64,000 bases of DNA from Nocardioides humi (GCF_006494775.1 NZ_CP041146.1:1302001-1366000), one strand, 5' to 3'; shown: positions 8,614-17,906, counted from the stretch's first letter. Numbers and translations: made by a program. The notes: a model not told the origin generated them from the letters alone.

Positions 8614-11372
8614 GCGAAGCACCGCAAGATCGACTCCCCCGGCCCATGGAGCCGGGGGAGTCGACGTCGCTAGAGTCCCCTGTCGTGGAGCACGCGACCG
8701 CCCACCTCGTGGGCAGGGCACCAGAGCTCGACCGGCTCCGAGAGTTCATCGGCGAGGCGGCCGCCGACGGTGGCGCGCTCCTGGTCGCCGGCGAGGCCGG
8801 CGTCGGCAAGACGGCCCTGCTCGGCCAGGCGGCTGCGTACGCCGTCGAGAGCGGCGTGCGGGTGGTCCGAGGCGCAGGCGTCGAGTTCGAGGCGGACGTC
8901 AGCTTCGCCGGCCTGCACCAGCTGCTGTCTCCGCTGGTCGATCAGCTCCCGCAGCTCCCTCCGACCCAGGCGCGAGCCCTCGGGGTCGCACTCAGCCTCG
9001 AGGAGGGGCCCACCCCCGACCGGCTCACCCTGGCGAACGCCGTGACCGCGCTTCTCCGTGCTGCCTCTGCCACGACACCGCTCCTCCTCGTCGTCGACGA
9101 CATGCAGTGGCTCGACCTCGCCAGCGCCATCGTCCTCGGTGGCGTCGGACGACGTCTCGCCGGCTCCCAGGTCGGTCTGCTGGGCGGGGTCCGTACCGGC
9201 GAGGCGAGCCCCGTCGAGTCGAGCGGCTTCGAAGAGGTGACGGTGCAGCGCCTCGACGACGACTCGGCCGCAGAGCTGCTCACCGACGCCTTTCCCGACC
9301 TGGCCGCGCGCGACCGCGCCCGGCTCCTCGCCGCGGCGGAAGGGAACCCGCTGGCGGTCCTGGAGCTGCCTCGCGGCCTGGCCGATCCCGGGACACAGCG
9401 GCCGACGCCCGTGGGCCGACGCCTTCGCGGCCACTTCACCCGACGACTCGGCACCCTGCCCGACGCTGCCCGGGAGCGGTTGCTCCTGGCCGCACTGTCC
9501 GGCGAGTTCCCACCCGGCCCCACCGACCTCGACGCAGCCGAGCGGGCGGGCCTGGTGCATGTCGACCCGGTGACCGGCGTCAGGTTCAGGCACCCGCTGG
9601 TTCGCTCCGCGGTCGTCGAGGCATCCGTCCACGCCCAACGACGGATGGCGCACCTGGCCCTCGCCGCACGGTGGCCGGAGGAGTCCGAGCAGCGCGCCTG
9701 GCACCTCGCGGAGGCCGCCAGTGGCCCGGACGAGGACGTCGCCGCGCTGCTGGAGAGTGCGGCCCGGCGCACTCGCGACCGCGGAGACCCGGTGGGAGCG
9801 GTCCGGCTCCTGCTGCGATCGGCCGCCCTGAGCACCACCGCCGACGAGCACGGCCGCCGAACTCGGCTCGCGGCGTTCCTGGGCATCGACGTGACCGGCG
9901 ACCTCCAACCCGTCGCACCCACCGACGCGGGCACCCTCGAGGCGGTCGTTCCCCGGGCGGCCTACCTGCTCCAGACCGGCGGCGACATCGACACCGCGCA
10001 CCGACTCCTCGTCGATGCGCTGAGCACGGTCGCCGATCCCACCGATGCTGCGGATCCAGCCCTGACCGAGGCGCTCTACGTGCTCGGCTCCGCCGCGTTC
10101 TTCGGGTCACGGCCCGGGCTCGCCGAGCCGTTCCACGACGCCCTCGCCAAGCTCTCCCCCGCCCCACCCGAGCTCCTGACCCTCCTGGGCGCCACCTTCG
10201 TGGAGCCCGTCCGGCTCGCGGCGCCCCTCCTCGAACGGCTCGACCACGCCATCGCCCACATCGGCGACGACCCCGACCCGGCCCGCGTCGCCCGGATCGG
10301 CATCGCCGCGGTCTACGTCGACCGCACGGCAGGATGCCGGGACGCGCTGCAGCAGGTCGTGCAACACGGTCGAGCCGGTGGCGCGGTGACGTCGGCGATC
10401 GAGGCCATGACATTGCTCGCCTGCGACGCGGTGCTCGGCGGCGACTGGGACGGCGTCCGGGCGATCGCGGACGACGGGAGGGCACTCGCCGACCGCCACG
10501 GCTACCGGCTCCTCGGCGGCATCCTCCAGTACGCCGACGCGATGGTCGCCGCCGGACGCGGCGATCACGAACGGAGTCGCTCCCTGACGTCGGACCTGGT
10601 CGAGTGGGCTGCGCCGAGCCGGCTCGGCTACGTCCTCCAGTTGGCGGCCCACGCCGACGCCGTCGCCGACCTGGGCCGGGGCGACCACGACGCGGCGTAC
10701 CTGAGGGCACTCGAGACCTGCACGACCGAGACCGTCCCAGCCCACGCGCCCCACGCACTGTGGGTCTTCCTCGACCTCGTCGAGGCGGCCATCCGCTCGG
10801 GCCGCCGGGACGAGGCCGTCTCCCACGTCCGGCACCTCGTCTCGGCCGACGTGGTCCGACTGTCGGACCGCCTCGCGTTCGCCGTCGCAGCGGCCTCCGC
10901 CCTGGTGGCGGCGGACGACGACTTCCACGACGCGTTCGAGACGGCCCTCCAGCTGCCGGACGCCGGCCGCTGGCCGTTCCACCAGGCAAGGGTCCAGCTG
11001 GCCTTCGGCGAGCGACTGCGCAGGTCCAAGGCGATCGCCGAGTCGCGGCACCAGCTCAGGTCCGCGTTGGCCACCTTCGATCGCCTCGGGGCTCGGCCGT
11101 GGTCCGAACGCGCGACCGTCGAGCTGCGCGCCAGCGGCGAACGGGTGGCCGCGACGGCCGCTGCCGCGACCGACGCGCTCACACCCCAACAGCTGGAGAT
11201 CGCACTGCTCGCAGCCGAGGGACTCAGCAACAGGCAGATCGGCGAGCGCCTCTACCTGTCGCCACGCACCGTCGGCACCCATCTCTATCAGCTGTTCCCG
11301 AAGCTGGGCATCACCTCGCGCGCAGCGCTCCGCGACGCGCTCGCGGATCTGTCCCGCGCTCCGCGTGCGTGA
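8610..11372 (+). CDS. LAL-type LuxR-family ATPase transcriptional regulator
   Basis: 920 residues with the layout of large ATP-binding LuxR regulators. An AAA/STAND ATPase comes first, Walker A GEAGVGKT at residues 61-68 and Walker B LLLVVDDMQWLD near 157-168. A long TPR-like helical middle follows. The last 60 residues are a LuxR helix-turn-helix (LTPQQLEIALLAAEGLSNRQ, IGERLYLSPRTVGTHL). The ATG overlaps the preceding stop by four bases, so it is translated with the hydrolases and probably controls that cluster in response to a small molecule. The inducer is not inferable. A later start at 8646 (MEPGES) is possible. Confidence 0.92.
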   Translation: MSEAPQDRLPRPMEPGESTSLESPVVEHATAHLVGRAPELDRLREFIGEAAADGGALLVAGEAGVGKTALLGQAAAYAVESGVRVVRGAGVEFEADVSFAGLHQLLSPLVDQLPQLPPTQARALGVALSLEEGPTPDRLTLANAVTALLRAASATTPLLLVVDDMQWLDLASAIVLGGVGRRLAGSQVGLLGGVRTGEASPVESSGFEEVTVQRLDDDSAAELLTDAFPDLAARDRARLLAAAEGNPLAVLELPRGLADPGTQRPTPVGRRLRGHFTRRLGTLPDAARERLLLAALSGEFPPGPTDLDAAERAGLVHVDPVTGVRFRHPLVRSAVVEASVHAQRRMAHLALAARWPEESEQRAWHLAEAASGPDEDVAALLESAARRTRDRGDPVGAVRLLLRSAALSTTADEHGRRTRLAAFLGIDVTGDLQPVAPTDAGTLEAVVPRAAYLLQTGGDIDTAHRLLVDALSTVADPTDAADPALTEALYVLGSAAFFGSRPGLAEPFHDALAKLSPAPPELLTLLGATFVEPVRLAAPLLERLDHAIAHIGDDPDPARVARIGIAAVYVDRTAGCRDALQQVVQHGRAGGAVTSAIEAMTLLACDAVLGGDWDGVRAIADDGRALADRHGYRLLGGILQYADAMVAAGRGDHERSRSLTSDLVEWAAPSRLGYVLQLAAHADAVADLGRGDHDAAYLRALETCTTETVPAHAPHALWVFLDLVEAAIRSGRRDEAVSHVRHLVSADVVRLSDRLAFAVAAASALVAADDDFHDAFETALQLPDAGRWPFHQARVQLAFGERLRRSKAIAESRHQLRSALATFDRLGARPWSERATVELRASGERVAATAAAATDALTPQQLEIALLAAEGLSNRQIGERLYLSPRTVGTHLYQLFPKLGITSRAALRDALADLSRAPRA

Positions 11373-11429
11373 GAACGGACTCCCGAGCAGGTGAGCTGGG
11401 CGCATCGCCTGATGCCAGGGGCAGAACGA

Positions 11430-11471
11430 CCAGCCCTCACCGACGTGATCGTCCACGTCGGCGAGGGCTGG
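11430..11471. terminator. Bidirectional hairpin terminator
   Basis: CCAGCCCTCACCGACGTG, loop ATCGTC, CACGTCGGCGAGGGCTGG: 17 of 18 positions pair. It lies between the convergent LAL regulator and the DUF6069 gene. There is no T tract, as is usual in very high-GC actinomycetes. Confidence 0.8.
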
Positions 11472-11504
11472 GCTCTCGGCAGGGTGTTCCCCGACGGGGC
11501 CTGC

Positions 11505-11977
11505 TCAGCGGGTGTGCGCGAGCCGCCCGGCCAGGACCGGGACGACGATCGCCGCGGCCACGACGTGCAGCGTCATCAGGCTGACCGCGGAGGCGGCGTC
11601 GAAGTCGAAGGCGACGTCCGGGACCAAGGACAGCACGGTCAGCGTGACGGTCGTCCGCACGAAGGTACGACGCGGACGGCGCGCCTTGCGGGCCATGACG
11701 GCCGCGATGCCGACGCCGACGAGGGAGAAGATCAGCGTCAGCTGGGTGAACCCGAGGAGGGGGATGCTGCCGCCGGTGCTGTCGGCGAAGGAGACGCCGG
11801 CCGCGGAGGCGATCGCCGCCAGGACGGTCGTGGCGGCCGCGGCGGCGACGGCCGCGGCGATGCCGTGCTTCCAGACGGGCTGCCGCTCGGCGGACACGGC
11901 GGAGGCGGTGGTGGGGGCTGCGTGGTGGGGGGCTGCGTGGTGGTGTGCTGCGTGGCGGTGTGCTGCGTGGTGGTCAC
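11505..11977 (-). pseudogene. DUF6069 four-helix membrane protein, frameshifted near N-terminus
   Basis: The C-terminal 140 residues are a clear DUF6069 membrane protein with four hydrophobic helices ([73 protein letters not shown]). A natural N-terminus MTTTQHTATQHTTTQPPTTQ starts at GTG 11977 in another frame. Adding one C to the run at 11913-11917 fuses it as QPPTTASAVSAERQPVWKHG. Without repair, translation could begin at ATG 12023 in the downstream frame. Function unknown. Confidence 0.65.
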
Positions 11978-12139
11978 GTCGGACTCCGTTTCGTCGGCGG
12001 GCCGCCCGATGCGACCTGCTCATGCCTTCTCCACGAACGGGTGGATACCGATTCGACAGGCCGCAGGAGGAATTCTCATCGGCCGCGCCGGTCGCGGGGC
12101 GGCAGCTCGCACCCGCGGGCTCTGGTTGGATGCGGGACC

Positions 12140-12566
12140 ATGCAGGTCCCGCTCGGCGCCGCCCGGCTGCTCGCCCGTCGCGTCGTCCGGCCGGTGCTCG
12201 GCACCCGGCTCTCCCCCGCCCGCCAGCGACCCGGACCGCGCTGCTCCACCTGCACGGCGGCGCGTACGTGGTGGGCTCGCCGGTGACGCACCGGGCGTGC
12301 GCCGCGCACCTCACCGACGCCGCCCGAGCGGGTCGACGACCCGCTGCTGACCCGGCCCGCTGTTCGTGCACGCCGCGAGCGGCGAGCTGTTCGTCGACGA
12401 CGTGGAGCGGTTCGTGGCGGCGGCGCGGGCGGTCGGCGTGGCCGTCACCCACCGGCGGCTCAAGGGGCACTGGCACGTCACGCACCTGTACGCCGGCCTG
12501 GTCCGGGAGGCGACCGAGGTCGTCCGCGAGCTGGGCGGCTGGCTGCGGGGCGCGTTGCGAGGCTAG
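12140..12566 (+). pseudogene. Decayed HSL-type alpha/beta hydrolase
   Basis: Three pieces of one esterase remain in different frames: an N-terminus MQVPLGAARLLARRVVRPVL, the oxyanion-hole motif LLHLHGGAYVVGSPVTHR, and a C-terminus FVHAASGELFVDDVERFV with the catalytic His in HWHVTHLYAGL. The distance from the HGG motif to the C-terminal piece is far too short, so the nucleophile region is deleted. Loss of hundreds of bases makes this real decay, unlike the single-base frameshifts nearby. Confidence 0.75.
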
Positions 12567-13342
12567 CGGCCCGTCCAGCGCGGCTCGCGCCGCTCGAAGA
12601 ACGCCGTGATCCCCTCGGCGACGTCGGCCGAGGCGAGCAGCCGCTCGTGGGCGGCATGGCTCGCGGCCCAGCTGGCGGTCTCGTCGCCGTTGATCTCGTC
12701 GTGCGCCAGCGCGAGCGCCGCGCGGACGGCGAGCGGGGCGTTGCCGCTGATCGTGGCAGCGAGGCCGAGGGCGACGTCGAGCGTCGTACCCGGCTCGACG
12801 AGGCGGTTGACGAACCCCAGCCGCTCGGCGCGCTCGGCGCCGATCGGCTCGCCGGTCAGCAGCAGCTCGCGGGCGACATTGGCGGGCAGCACCCGGGGCG
12901 CGCGGAAGACGCCGCCGAAGTCCGGCATCAGGCCGCGCTTCACCTCGGGGAAGCCGAAGGTCGCGGTCCGCGAGGCGACGACGAGGTCGCAGCACAGCAC
13001 CAGCTCCAGGCCGCCCCCGAGCGCGTAGCCCTCGACGGCCGCGACCAGCGGCTTGGGCCGGATGCGCGACATGATGCCGGCGATGCCGCCGCGCTCGGTC
13101 GGCTCGCCCGGCCCCTCGGCGAGGTCGGCGCCGGCCGAGAACACGTCCGGGCCACCGGTGAGGACGCCGCACCACAGCTCGTCGTCGTCCTCGAGCAGGT
13201 TGAGCGCCGCGTCCAGGCCGCGGGTGACCGCGCCGTTGATCGCGTTGCGCTTGGCGGGGCGGTCCAGGCCGATGACGAGGGTGCGGTCGACGCGGATGGT
13301 CTGCACGGCCGGCCCGGCCGCCTCCGGGGCGCTGTCGGTCAT
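12563..13342 (-). CDS. Enoyl-CoA hydratase/isomerase (crotonase) family
   Basis: 259 residues from ATG 13342. Crotonase fold signatures: LDRPAKRNAIN, the oxyanion-hole segment DVFSAGADLAE, and the second one EGYALGGGLELVLCCDLVVA with FGFPEVKRGLMPDFGG. It acts on acyl-CoA thioesters in fatty-acid or related catabolism; the exact reaction cannot be fixed. Its start is 16 bases from the divergent thioesterase gene, another acyl-CoA enzyme. Its stop overlaps the decayed esterase. Confidence 0.9.
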   Translation of the reverse strand: MTDSAPEAAGPAVQTIRVDRTLVIGLDRPAKRNAINGAVTRGLDAALNLLEDDDELWCGVLTGGPDVFSAGADLAEGPGEPTERGGIAGIMSRIRPKPLVAAVEGYALGGGLELVLCCDLVVASRTATFGFPEVKRGLMPDFGGVFRAPRVLPANVARELLLTGEPIGAERAERLGFVNRLVEPGTTLDVALGLAATISGNAPLAVRAALALAHDEINGDETASWAASHAAHERLLASADVAEGITAFFERREPRWTGR

Positions 13343-13358
13343 GCGGGAGACTCTAGGG

Positions 13359-14030
13359 ATGACCATGGAGATGTTCATCCACGACGAGACCCCGACCGAC
13401 GAGGTCGACCGTCGCGAGAAGGTCCTCTCCGGCCTCGCCGACTCCGTGCGCGACCTCGTCGACGCGACCATCCGCAGCACCGTGCCCGACGACGAGCTCG
13501 CGGCCGTCCGGGCGGAGGTCGCGGCGCTCGCCGCCCGCCTGCGCCGGCAGCAGCTGCCCGGCCCGGCGGGCGTCCACTACAACTCCGAGGGCCGCAGCTG
13601 GAACTGGGGCAACGCCGTCGTGGGCCTCGGCAACGCGGTCGCGCCCCCAGTCGAGATCGTCCACGACGCGTTCGGGAGCGCGTACGCCGAGATGACGCTC
13701 GGCGCGGCGTACGAGGGACCGCCGGGGATGGTCCACGGCGGCGTGTCCGCGCTGATGCTCGACCAGATCATGGGCGAGACGGCGAGCGGCTTCAAGCGGC
13801 TCACGATGACCGGGACGCTCACCCTGCGCTACCGGCGGCCGCTGCCGCTCGGGCCGGTCCGGATGGACGCCCGGATCGCCGGCGAGGAGGGCCGCAAGAT
13901 CACCGTGGAGGCGCGGATCGGCGTCCCCGGCGAGGACACCGCGGTCGAGGCGACCGGGCTGTTCCTCATCCCCCGATGGGCGTCGGTCGACGAGACCGAG
14001 CAGGGCTGGTCACGCTCGGCGGAGGGCTGA
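13359..14030 (+). CDS. PaaI-type hotdog thioesterase
   Basis: 223 residues with an N-terminal helical extension, then a hotdog-fold domain ending in the acyl-CoA thioesterase pattern GPPGMVHGGVSALMLDQIMG, TGTLTLRYRRPLPLG and VEATGLFLIPR. Members hydrolyse acyl-CoA thioesters. ATGs at 13359, 13365 and 13371 are all possible starts. It diverges from the crotonase gene across a 16-bp gap, suggesting shared control. Confidence 0.88.
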   Translation: MTMEMFIHDETPTDEVDRREKVLSGLADSVRDLVDATIRSTVPDDELAAVRAEVAALAARLRRQQLPGPAGVHYNSEGRSWNWGNAVVGLGNAVAPPVEIVHDAFGSAYAEMTLGAAYEGPPGMVHGGVSALMLDQIMGETASGFKRLTMTGTLTLRYRRPLPLGPVRMDARIAGEEGRKITVEARIGVPGEDTAVEATGLFLIPRWASVDETEQGWSRSAEG

Positions 14031-14039
14031 CTCCCGTCC

Positions 14040-14423
14040 TCAGGCGCCGGGGCGGTCGACGAGGTCGACCAGCCGCTGCGGCGCCTGCAGGCAGAAGGAG
14101 TCGGTGAGCAGCTCGCCGAGCTCCTCCCAGTCGGTGTCGTCGTCGAGCAGCATGCCGACGACATTGCCGCCCCACTCCGCCTTGAAGTACGGCACCCCGA
14201 GGTGCTGGAAGGCCATCACCTCCTCCGGCTCCGCGCGGAAGATGATCCGGAACAGCTGGTCCTCGCCGCCGAAGACGTGGGCGACCGTCGCCGTCGTACC
14301 GCTCACACGCCAGCGCACGCCCGTCCACGCGTCCTCCTCGCGGCAGTCCGGCAGGCGCGCGAGGAGCGCGCGCAGCCGGGCGAGGTAGCGGCCGGGCACG
14401 TCGGGGCGGGTCGGTCGGGCCAC
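14040..14423 (-). CDS. MmcQ/YjbR-like family protein
   Basis: 127 residues from GTG 14423 (VARPTRPDVPGRYLARLRAL). The pattern of a short alpha/beta protein with W.G.RWRVSG, HVFGGEDQLFRIIF and VPYFKAEWGGNVVGML fits the YjbR/MmcQ fold. Biochemical role unknown. It is convergent with the thioesterase. Confidence 0.6.
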   Translation of the reverse strand: MARPTRPDVPGRYLARLRALLARLPDCREEDAWTGVRWRVSGTTATVAHVFGGEDQLFRIIFRAEPEEVMAFQHLGVPYFKAEWGGNVVGMLLDDDTDWEELGELLTDSFCLQAPQRLVDLVDRPGA

Positions 14424-14540
14424 AGCAGGAATCTGCCACAGGTCACCGACACCGGCCGCCGCGCACCCATGTCGCCGAGGGCCGATGAGATCGCGCGGTC
14501 GGGCAGGTCTCCATCCGGTACCGACCAGCAGGGAGTTGAG

Positions 14541-15071
14541 ATGTCTCGCGTGACCCTCTCCACGGCCATGTCCCTGGACGGATTCGTCACCGACCCCCAG
14601 GACGACGCCGCCACCAGCCGGATCGTGTTCGACGAGGGGAAGGCGACCGGCGCGGTCGTCACCGGCAGGCCGACCGGCGACGTCGCCGGCTACAGAGACG
14701 GGGACGGGGACGGGGACGGGGACGGGGACGATCACGACGGCGTGCCGATCTTCGTTCCCACGCATCGAGCGCCGGCCGACAGCCCGCTCCGGCTGGTCCA
14801 CTACGTGACCGACGGGATCGAGGCCTGCGTCGCACGGGCCAAGGAGGCGGCCGGGGACCGGGATGTCCTGCTCCACGGCGCCGCCACCGCGCAGGCGGCG
14901 CTCAGGGCCGGCGTCCTCGACGTGATCGAGATCCAGCTCCGGCCGGTCCTGCTGGGCCGGGGCCGGCTCCTGTTCGACCAGCTGCCGCCGGACCACATCG
15001 AGCTCGACCTGGTGCGTGCCCTCGAGGCCCCCGGAGTGCTCCACCTCCGCTACGAGGTCCGGCGCCGATGA
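14541..15071 (+). CDS. RibD/dihydrofolate-reductase-fold protein
   Basis: 176 residues. The start MSRVTLSTAMSLDGFVTDPQ and the C-terminal VLLHGAATAQAALRAGVLD and RPVLLGRGRLLFD are typical of the RibD C-terminal (DHFR-like) family, pyridine-nucleotide-dependent reductases. The middle carries an alternating Asp-Gly stretch from a hexanucleotide repeat (14697-14730) in a loop where paralogues have ordinary sequence. Its stop overlaps the start of a related gene (ATGA), so the two form a coupled paralogous pair. Confidence 0.85.
   Translation: MSRVTLSTAMSLDGFVTDPQDDAATSRIVFDEGKATGAVVTGRPTGDVAGYRDGDGDGDGDGDDHDGVPIFVPTHRAPADSPLRLVHYVTDGIEACVARAKEAAGDRDVLLHGAATAQAALRAGVLDVIEIQLRPVLLGRGRLLFDQLPPDHIELDLVRALEAPGVLHLRYEVRRR
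14697..14730. repeat. GACGGG hexanucleotide microsatellite
   Basis: About 5.7 tandem copies of GACGGG inside the RibD-like gene, encoding alternating Asp-Gly. Because the unit is six bases, slippage would lengthen or shorten the loop without breaking the frame. Confidence 0.95.
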
Positions 15072-15669
15072 CCGCCTCGTCCACCGGTGGCGCGACGCGC
15101 GCGACGTCGCCCGTCCGGCTCTACATGTCCATGTCCCTCGACGGATTCATCGCCGGCCCCGACGACCGGCCCGGCCAGGAGCTCGGCCGGGGCGGCGGCC
15201 GGCTGTTCGACTGGCTCGACGACAGACTCGCCCCCGGCGTCAACGGGCAGGTGTACGGCGAGGCGGTCGGCACCGGGGCGGTCATCTCCGGGCGGCGGAC
15301 CTTCGAGCTGGCCGGCCGATGGAACGGCGATCACCACGACGGGGTGCCCATCCACGTGCTGACCCGGCGCCCCGCGGACGGCGAGCCGCCGCCCGCCGGG
15401 ACGACATTCCACACCGACGCCGCCACGTGCGCCCGGCTCGCCCGGGCCGGCGCGCGCGGCCGGCCGGTGATGGTCCACGGGCCGGCGCTGCGCGGGCTCT
15501 GCTCGAGGCCGGCCAGCTCGACGAGCTGGAGATCCATCTCGTCCCCGTGCTGCTGGGCGCCGGCCGGCGCCTGTTCGACGCGCGCGACCCCGGCGATGTC
15601 GAGTGGGAGCTGGTACGACGGCTCGAGGGTCGCGGCGCCACCCATCTGCGCTACCGGATCCGCCGGTGA
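15068..15669 (+). pseudogene. RibD-like reductase paralogue, single-base frameshift
   Basis: Starts at ATG 15068 and shows RLYMSMSLDGFIAGPDDRPG, GAVISGRRTFELAG and RPVMVHGPA. The frame is then lost near 15484-15496 and continues in another frame as ARALLEAGQLDELEIHLVPV, LLGAGRRLFD and the stop at 15669. One added base restores 200 residues. It is coupled to the upstream paralogue. Possibly a sequence error. Confidence 0.8.
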
Positions 15670-15710
15670 CGTTCCGGCAGCGGGTCGCAACGGGATGCCG
15701 ATCGCGGAGC

Positions 15711-15756
15711 GTCAACTCCAGGTTGACAATCCGGAGTGCGTCAACGCATCGTTGAC
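15711..15756. promoter_or_regulatory. Two identical-type operators GTCAAC-N5-GTTGAC
   Basis: GTCAACTCCAGGTTGAC at 15711-15727 and GTCAACGCATCGTTGAC at 15740-15756 are perfect 6-bp inverted repeats with 5-bp spacers, centres 29 bp apart. The second ends two bases before the ATG of the small membrane protein, so binding there would block initiation. The downstream HTH protein is a candidate ligand. Confidence 0.65.
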
Positions 15757-15758
15757 AC

Positions 15759-16001
15759 ATGCCCGCCACGTCGCCCAGCCCCGTCCCGGCCTCCGCCCTC
15801 GCGCTCGTCGTCGTCGGCATCGGCCTGACCACCACCGCCCTCGCCCTGGACGGCCTGGTCCGCGGCCTGTGCCAGGGCGCGGGCATCGCGATGATCCTGG
15901 TCGGCGTGGCCGTGCTGTCCGCCCACGCGCGGCGCCGGCGCGACAGTGACGGCGACGGCGACGGCATGTGGCTGCCCAGCCGCGACGAGGACCGGCCGTG
16001 A
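15759..16001 (+). CDS. Small membrane protein, two helices
   Basis: 80 residues with two hydrophobic segments ([36 protein letters not shown]) and a charged tail containing an Asp-Gly run. Not a family I recognise. No Shine-Dalgarno sequence is visible because the upstream bases are occupied by a palindrome. Its stop overlaps the GTG of the next gene (GTGA), so the pair is co-translated, possibly as sensor and regulator. Confidence 0.65.
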   Translation: MPATSPSPVPASALALVVVGIGLTTTALALDGLVRGLCQGAGIAMILVGVAVLSAHARRRRDSDGDGDGMWLPSRDEDRP

Positions 16002-16519
16002 GCGATCTCGCCGACACCATCGGCCGCGCGATCCTCGCCGGCACCGACGCGAGCGACCGGCTCGCCCTGGTCCGTCGTACGGCGGACGCCGACCTGGTCA
16101 CCGCCGACCTCCTCCAGCAGGCGGTCAACGCCGCCCGCGCCGGCGGGCACAGCTGGTCGGCCATCGGCGGCACCCTCGGCCTGACCCGGCAGGCCGCCCA
16201 GCAGCGGTTCGGCCGCGAGGCCGCCCCCGCCGCCGACGATCCGGAGGAGCGCTGGCTCGGACCGGTGACCGCCTTCGACGAGATGGCCGAGCTCGAGCTC
16301 GCCGGCCGCCTCGGCTGGCGCACGACCGGTGCCGGCCTGCTGCGCCACCGGGTCGTGCGCACCCCCACACAGTGGGAGCACAAGCGGGTCGTGTGGACCG
16401 GCAGCCTGGCCCGCTACGAGCGCGACGGCTGGCAGGTCGGCTGCCGGGCCTTCCCGTGGGTCTACCTCGTCCGCGACACCGGCGAGCCGGCCGAGGCGGC
16501 GCCCACCGGCGAACAGTGA
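15998..16519 (+). CDS. HTH-containing hypothetical protein
   Basis: 173 residues from GTG 15998. A helix-turn-helix-like segment [20 protein letters not shown] lies near residues 48-68, as in actinobacterial small DNA-binding proteins. The C-terminal half ([20 protein letters not shown]) has no family I recognise. It is coupled to the small membrane protein and may bind the paired palindromes upstream of it; that link is inference. Confidence 0.6.
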   Translation: MSDLADTIGRAILAGTDASDRLALVRRTADADLVTADLLQQAVNAARAGGHSWSAIGGTLGLTRQAAQQRFGREAAPAADDPEERWLGPVTAFDEMAELELAGRLGWRTTGAGLLRHRVVRTPTQWEHKRVVWTGSLARYERDGWQVGCRAFPWVYLVRDTGEPAEAAPTGEQ

Positions 16520-16612
16520 CCTCGACCTTCTCGGCCGTGGAGGCGGCGGTGTGGTCGTGGTGGCGGCCGGGACCGTCCCGCCGGCGATCGTCGGTGTCGC
16601 GACCTGCGCCGG

Positions 16613-17863
16613 TCACGTCCTGAGCTCGCCCACGTCCTCCGTCTCGCCCTGGAAGTAGCTGTCGAGCAGCCACTGCGCCCGCCGCGCGCCCCAGCGGCCG
16701 AGCCGGTCGCGGCCACCGGGCAGGTGGCGGAGCACGCGGTAGCGCAGTGTGTTGAGCGGCACCAGATAGGCATGCGCCCAGGGCGGGCGGATCGGGAGGC
16801 CGAACTCGCGCATGCTCTCGGGCCCGAGGAAGACGGTGAGCATGGAGAGCAGCCGCTCGCGCTCGTAGCGCGCCCGCAGCGGCTGCAGCGGCGCCGGCCA
16901 GCCGGGATAGCGCCGCAGCGCCTGCGCCTCGACGACAGCCTGCGCCAGCTGCGGCCCCGCCTCGGTGAGCGGGCCCTGGGCGAGCAGGACGTGGTAGTCG
17001 ATGCGGTGCCGCTCCCACTCGTCGTCGACGAGGAAGTCGGGGTGCACGCCCATCAGCCAGCCGACGTACTTCCACAGGTGCATGAGGGCGCGCGACTCGG
17101 ACCGGGAGACGGGTACGCCGAGGGCGCGGGACCCGATGATGAGCACGCCGTCGAAGAGTCCCAGGGTGGAGGCCTGGTCGGCCTGGTTGATCGGCAGGCC
17201 CCACTGCGCCGTGTCCCAGCGGTCCTCGAAGGTGCCGTTGACCAGCGCGTGCATCAGGCGCACGTGCACGGTGAGCCGCCAGCCCTCGCCGGGCGCCCGG
17301 CCGTCGCGCGGCGGCAGCAGCGAGCCGGGGTCGGTGAGGCTGGCGCCCCACTTCTGGGTCTCGGCGAGGCGGCGCAGGGTCTGGTCGCCGGTCAGGCCGC
17401 CGGTGGCGACGAGCAGGTCGGTGGGCCCGCCGAACCGGTAGCCGCCGACGAGGGAGAGCTGGAGCAGCACGTCCTGCGCGTTCTGCCCGAGCCGGCGGAA
17501 GACCCGGGCGCCCTCCTCGACCAGGTCGCGGTCGAGCCACTCGGGGTCCGTCTCGAGCGTCGCGAAGAAGTCGGCGAGCGCCGGCGGGGCGTCCGGTACG
17601 GCGGCGAGGCCGTCCCCGAGCGCGCGACGGAAGTCCTCCATCCGGACCCGCCCCTCGGCGTCCCCTCGCAACCGGATCGCGTCCGCGAGGCGCGCGCCGA
17701 GCTCGTCGCGCTCGAACATCGCGCGCCCGATCCGGTCCAGCAGCGCCTCGTCGACGCCGCGGACCCGGCCGACCACCTTGAGCGGGCGCCCGAGACGCCG
17801 GTTGCGCTCGCCCCCGGCGCGGAAGCGGGCGGGGTGGGCCGGTGATGTCACGTCCGTCGTCAT
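16613..17863 (-). CDS. MpaB/DUF2236-family oxygenase-like protein
   Basis: 416 residues from ATG 17863. The family pattern is visible: WLDRDLVEEGARVFRRLG, VRLMHALVNGTF with a conserved His, the long helical core, LMHLWKYVGWLMGVHPDFLV and a C-terminal PPWAHAYLVPLNTLRYRVL. The MpaB / latex-clearing-protein-like fold binds haem through a conserved His. Substrate unknown here. It diverges from a TetR regulator across a 43-bp gap with an operator-like palindrome, so it is probably the TetR target. Confidence 0.85.
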   Translation of the reverse strand: MTTDVTSPAHPARFRAGGERNRRLGRPLKVVGRVRGVDEALLDRIGRAMFERDELGARLADAIRLRGDAEGRVRMEDFRRALGDGLAAVPDAPPALADFFATLETDPEWLDRDLVEEGARVFRRLGQNAQDVLLQLSLVGGYRFGGPTDLLVATGGLTGDQTLRRLAETQKWGASLTDPGSLLPPRDGRAPGEGWRLTVHVRLMHALVNGTFEDRWDTAQWGLPINQADQASTLGLFDGVLIIGSRALGVPVSRSESRALMHLWKYVGWLMGVHPDFLVDDEWERHRIDYHVLLAQGPLTEAGPQLAQAVVEAQALRRYPGWPAPLQPLRARYERERLLSMLTVFLGPESMREFGLPIRPPWAHAYLVPLNTLRYRVLRHLPGGRDRLGRWGARRAQWLLDSYFQGETEDVGELRT

Positions 17864-17877
17864 GCCCCCATCGTGAC

Positions 17878-17904
17878 GCGAGTCATTACTCGCATTCAAC
17901 TCGC
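17878..17904. promoter_or_regulatory. TetR-type operator in the mpaB-tetR gap
   Basis: GCGAGTCATTACTCGC at 17878-17893 is a 6-bp inverted repeat with a 4-bp centre; a third half-site ACTCGC follows at 17899-17904. It lies between the two divergent start codons, positioned to control both genes. Confidence 0.6.
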
Positions 17905-17906
17905 GA

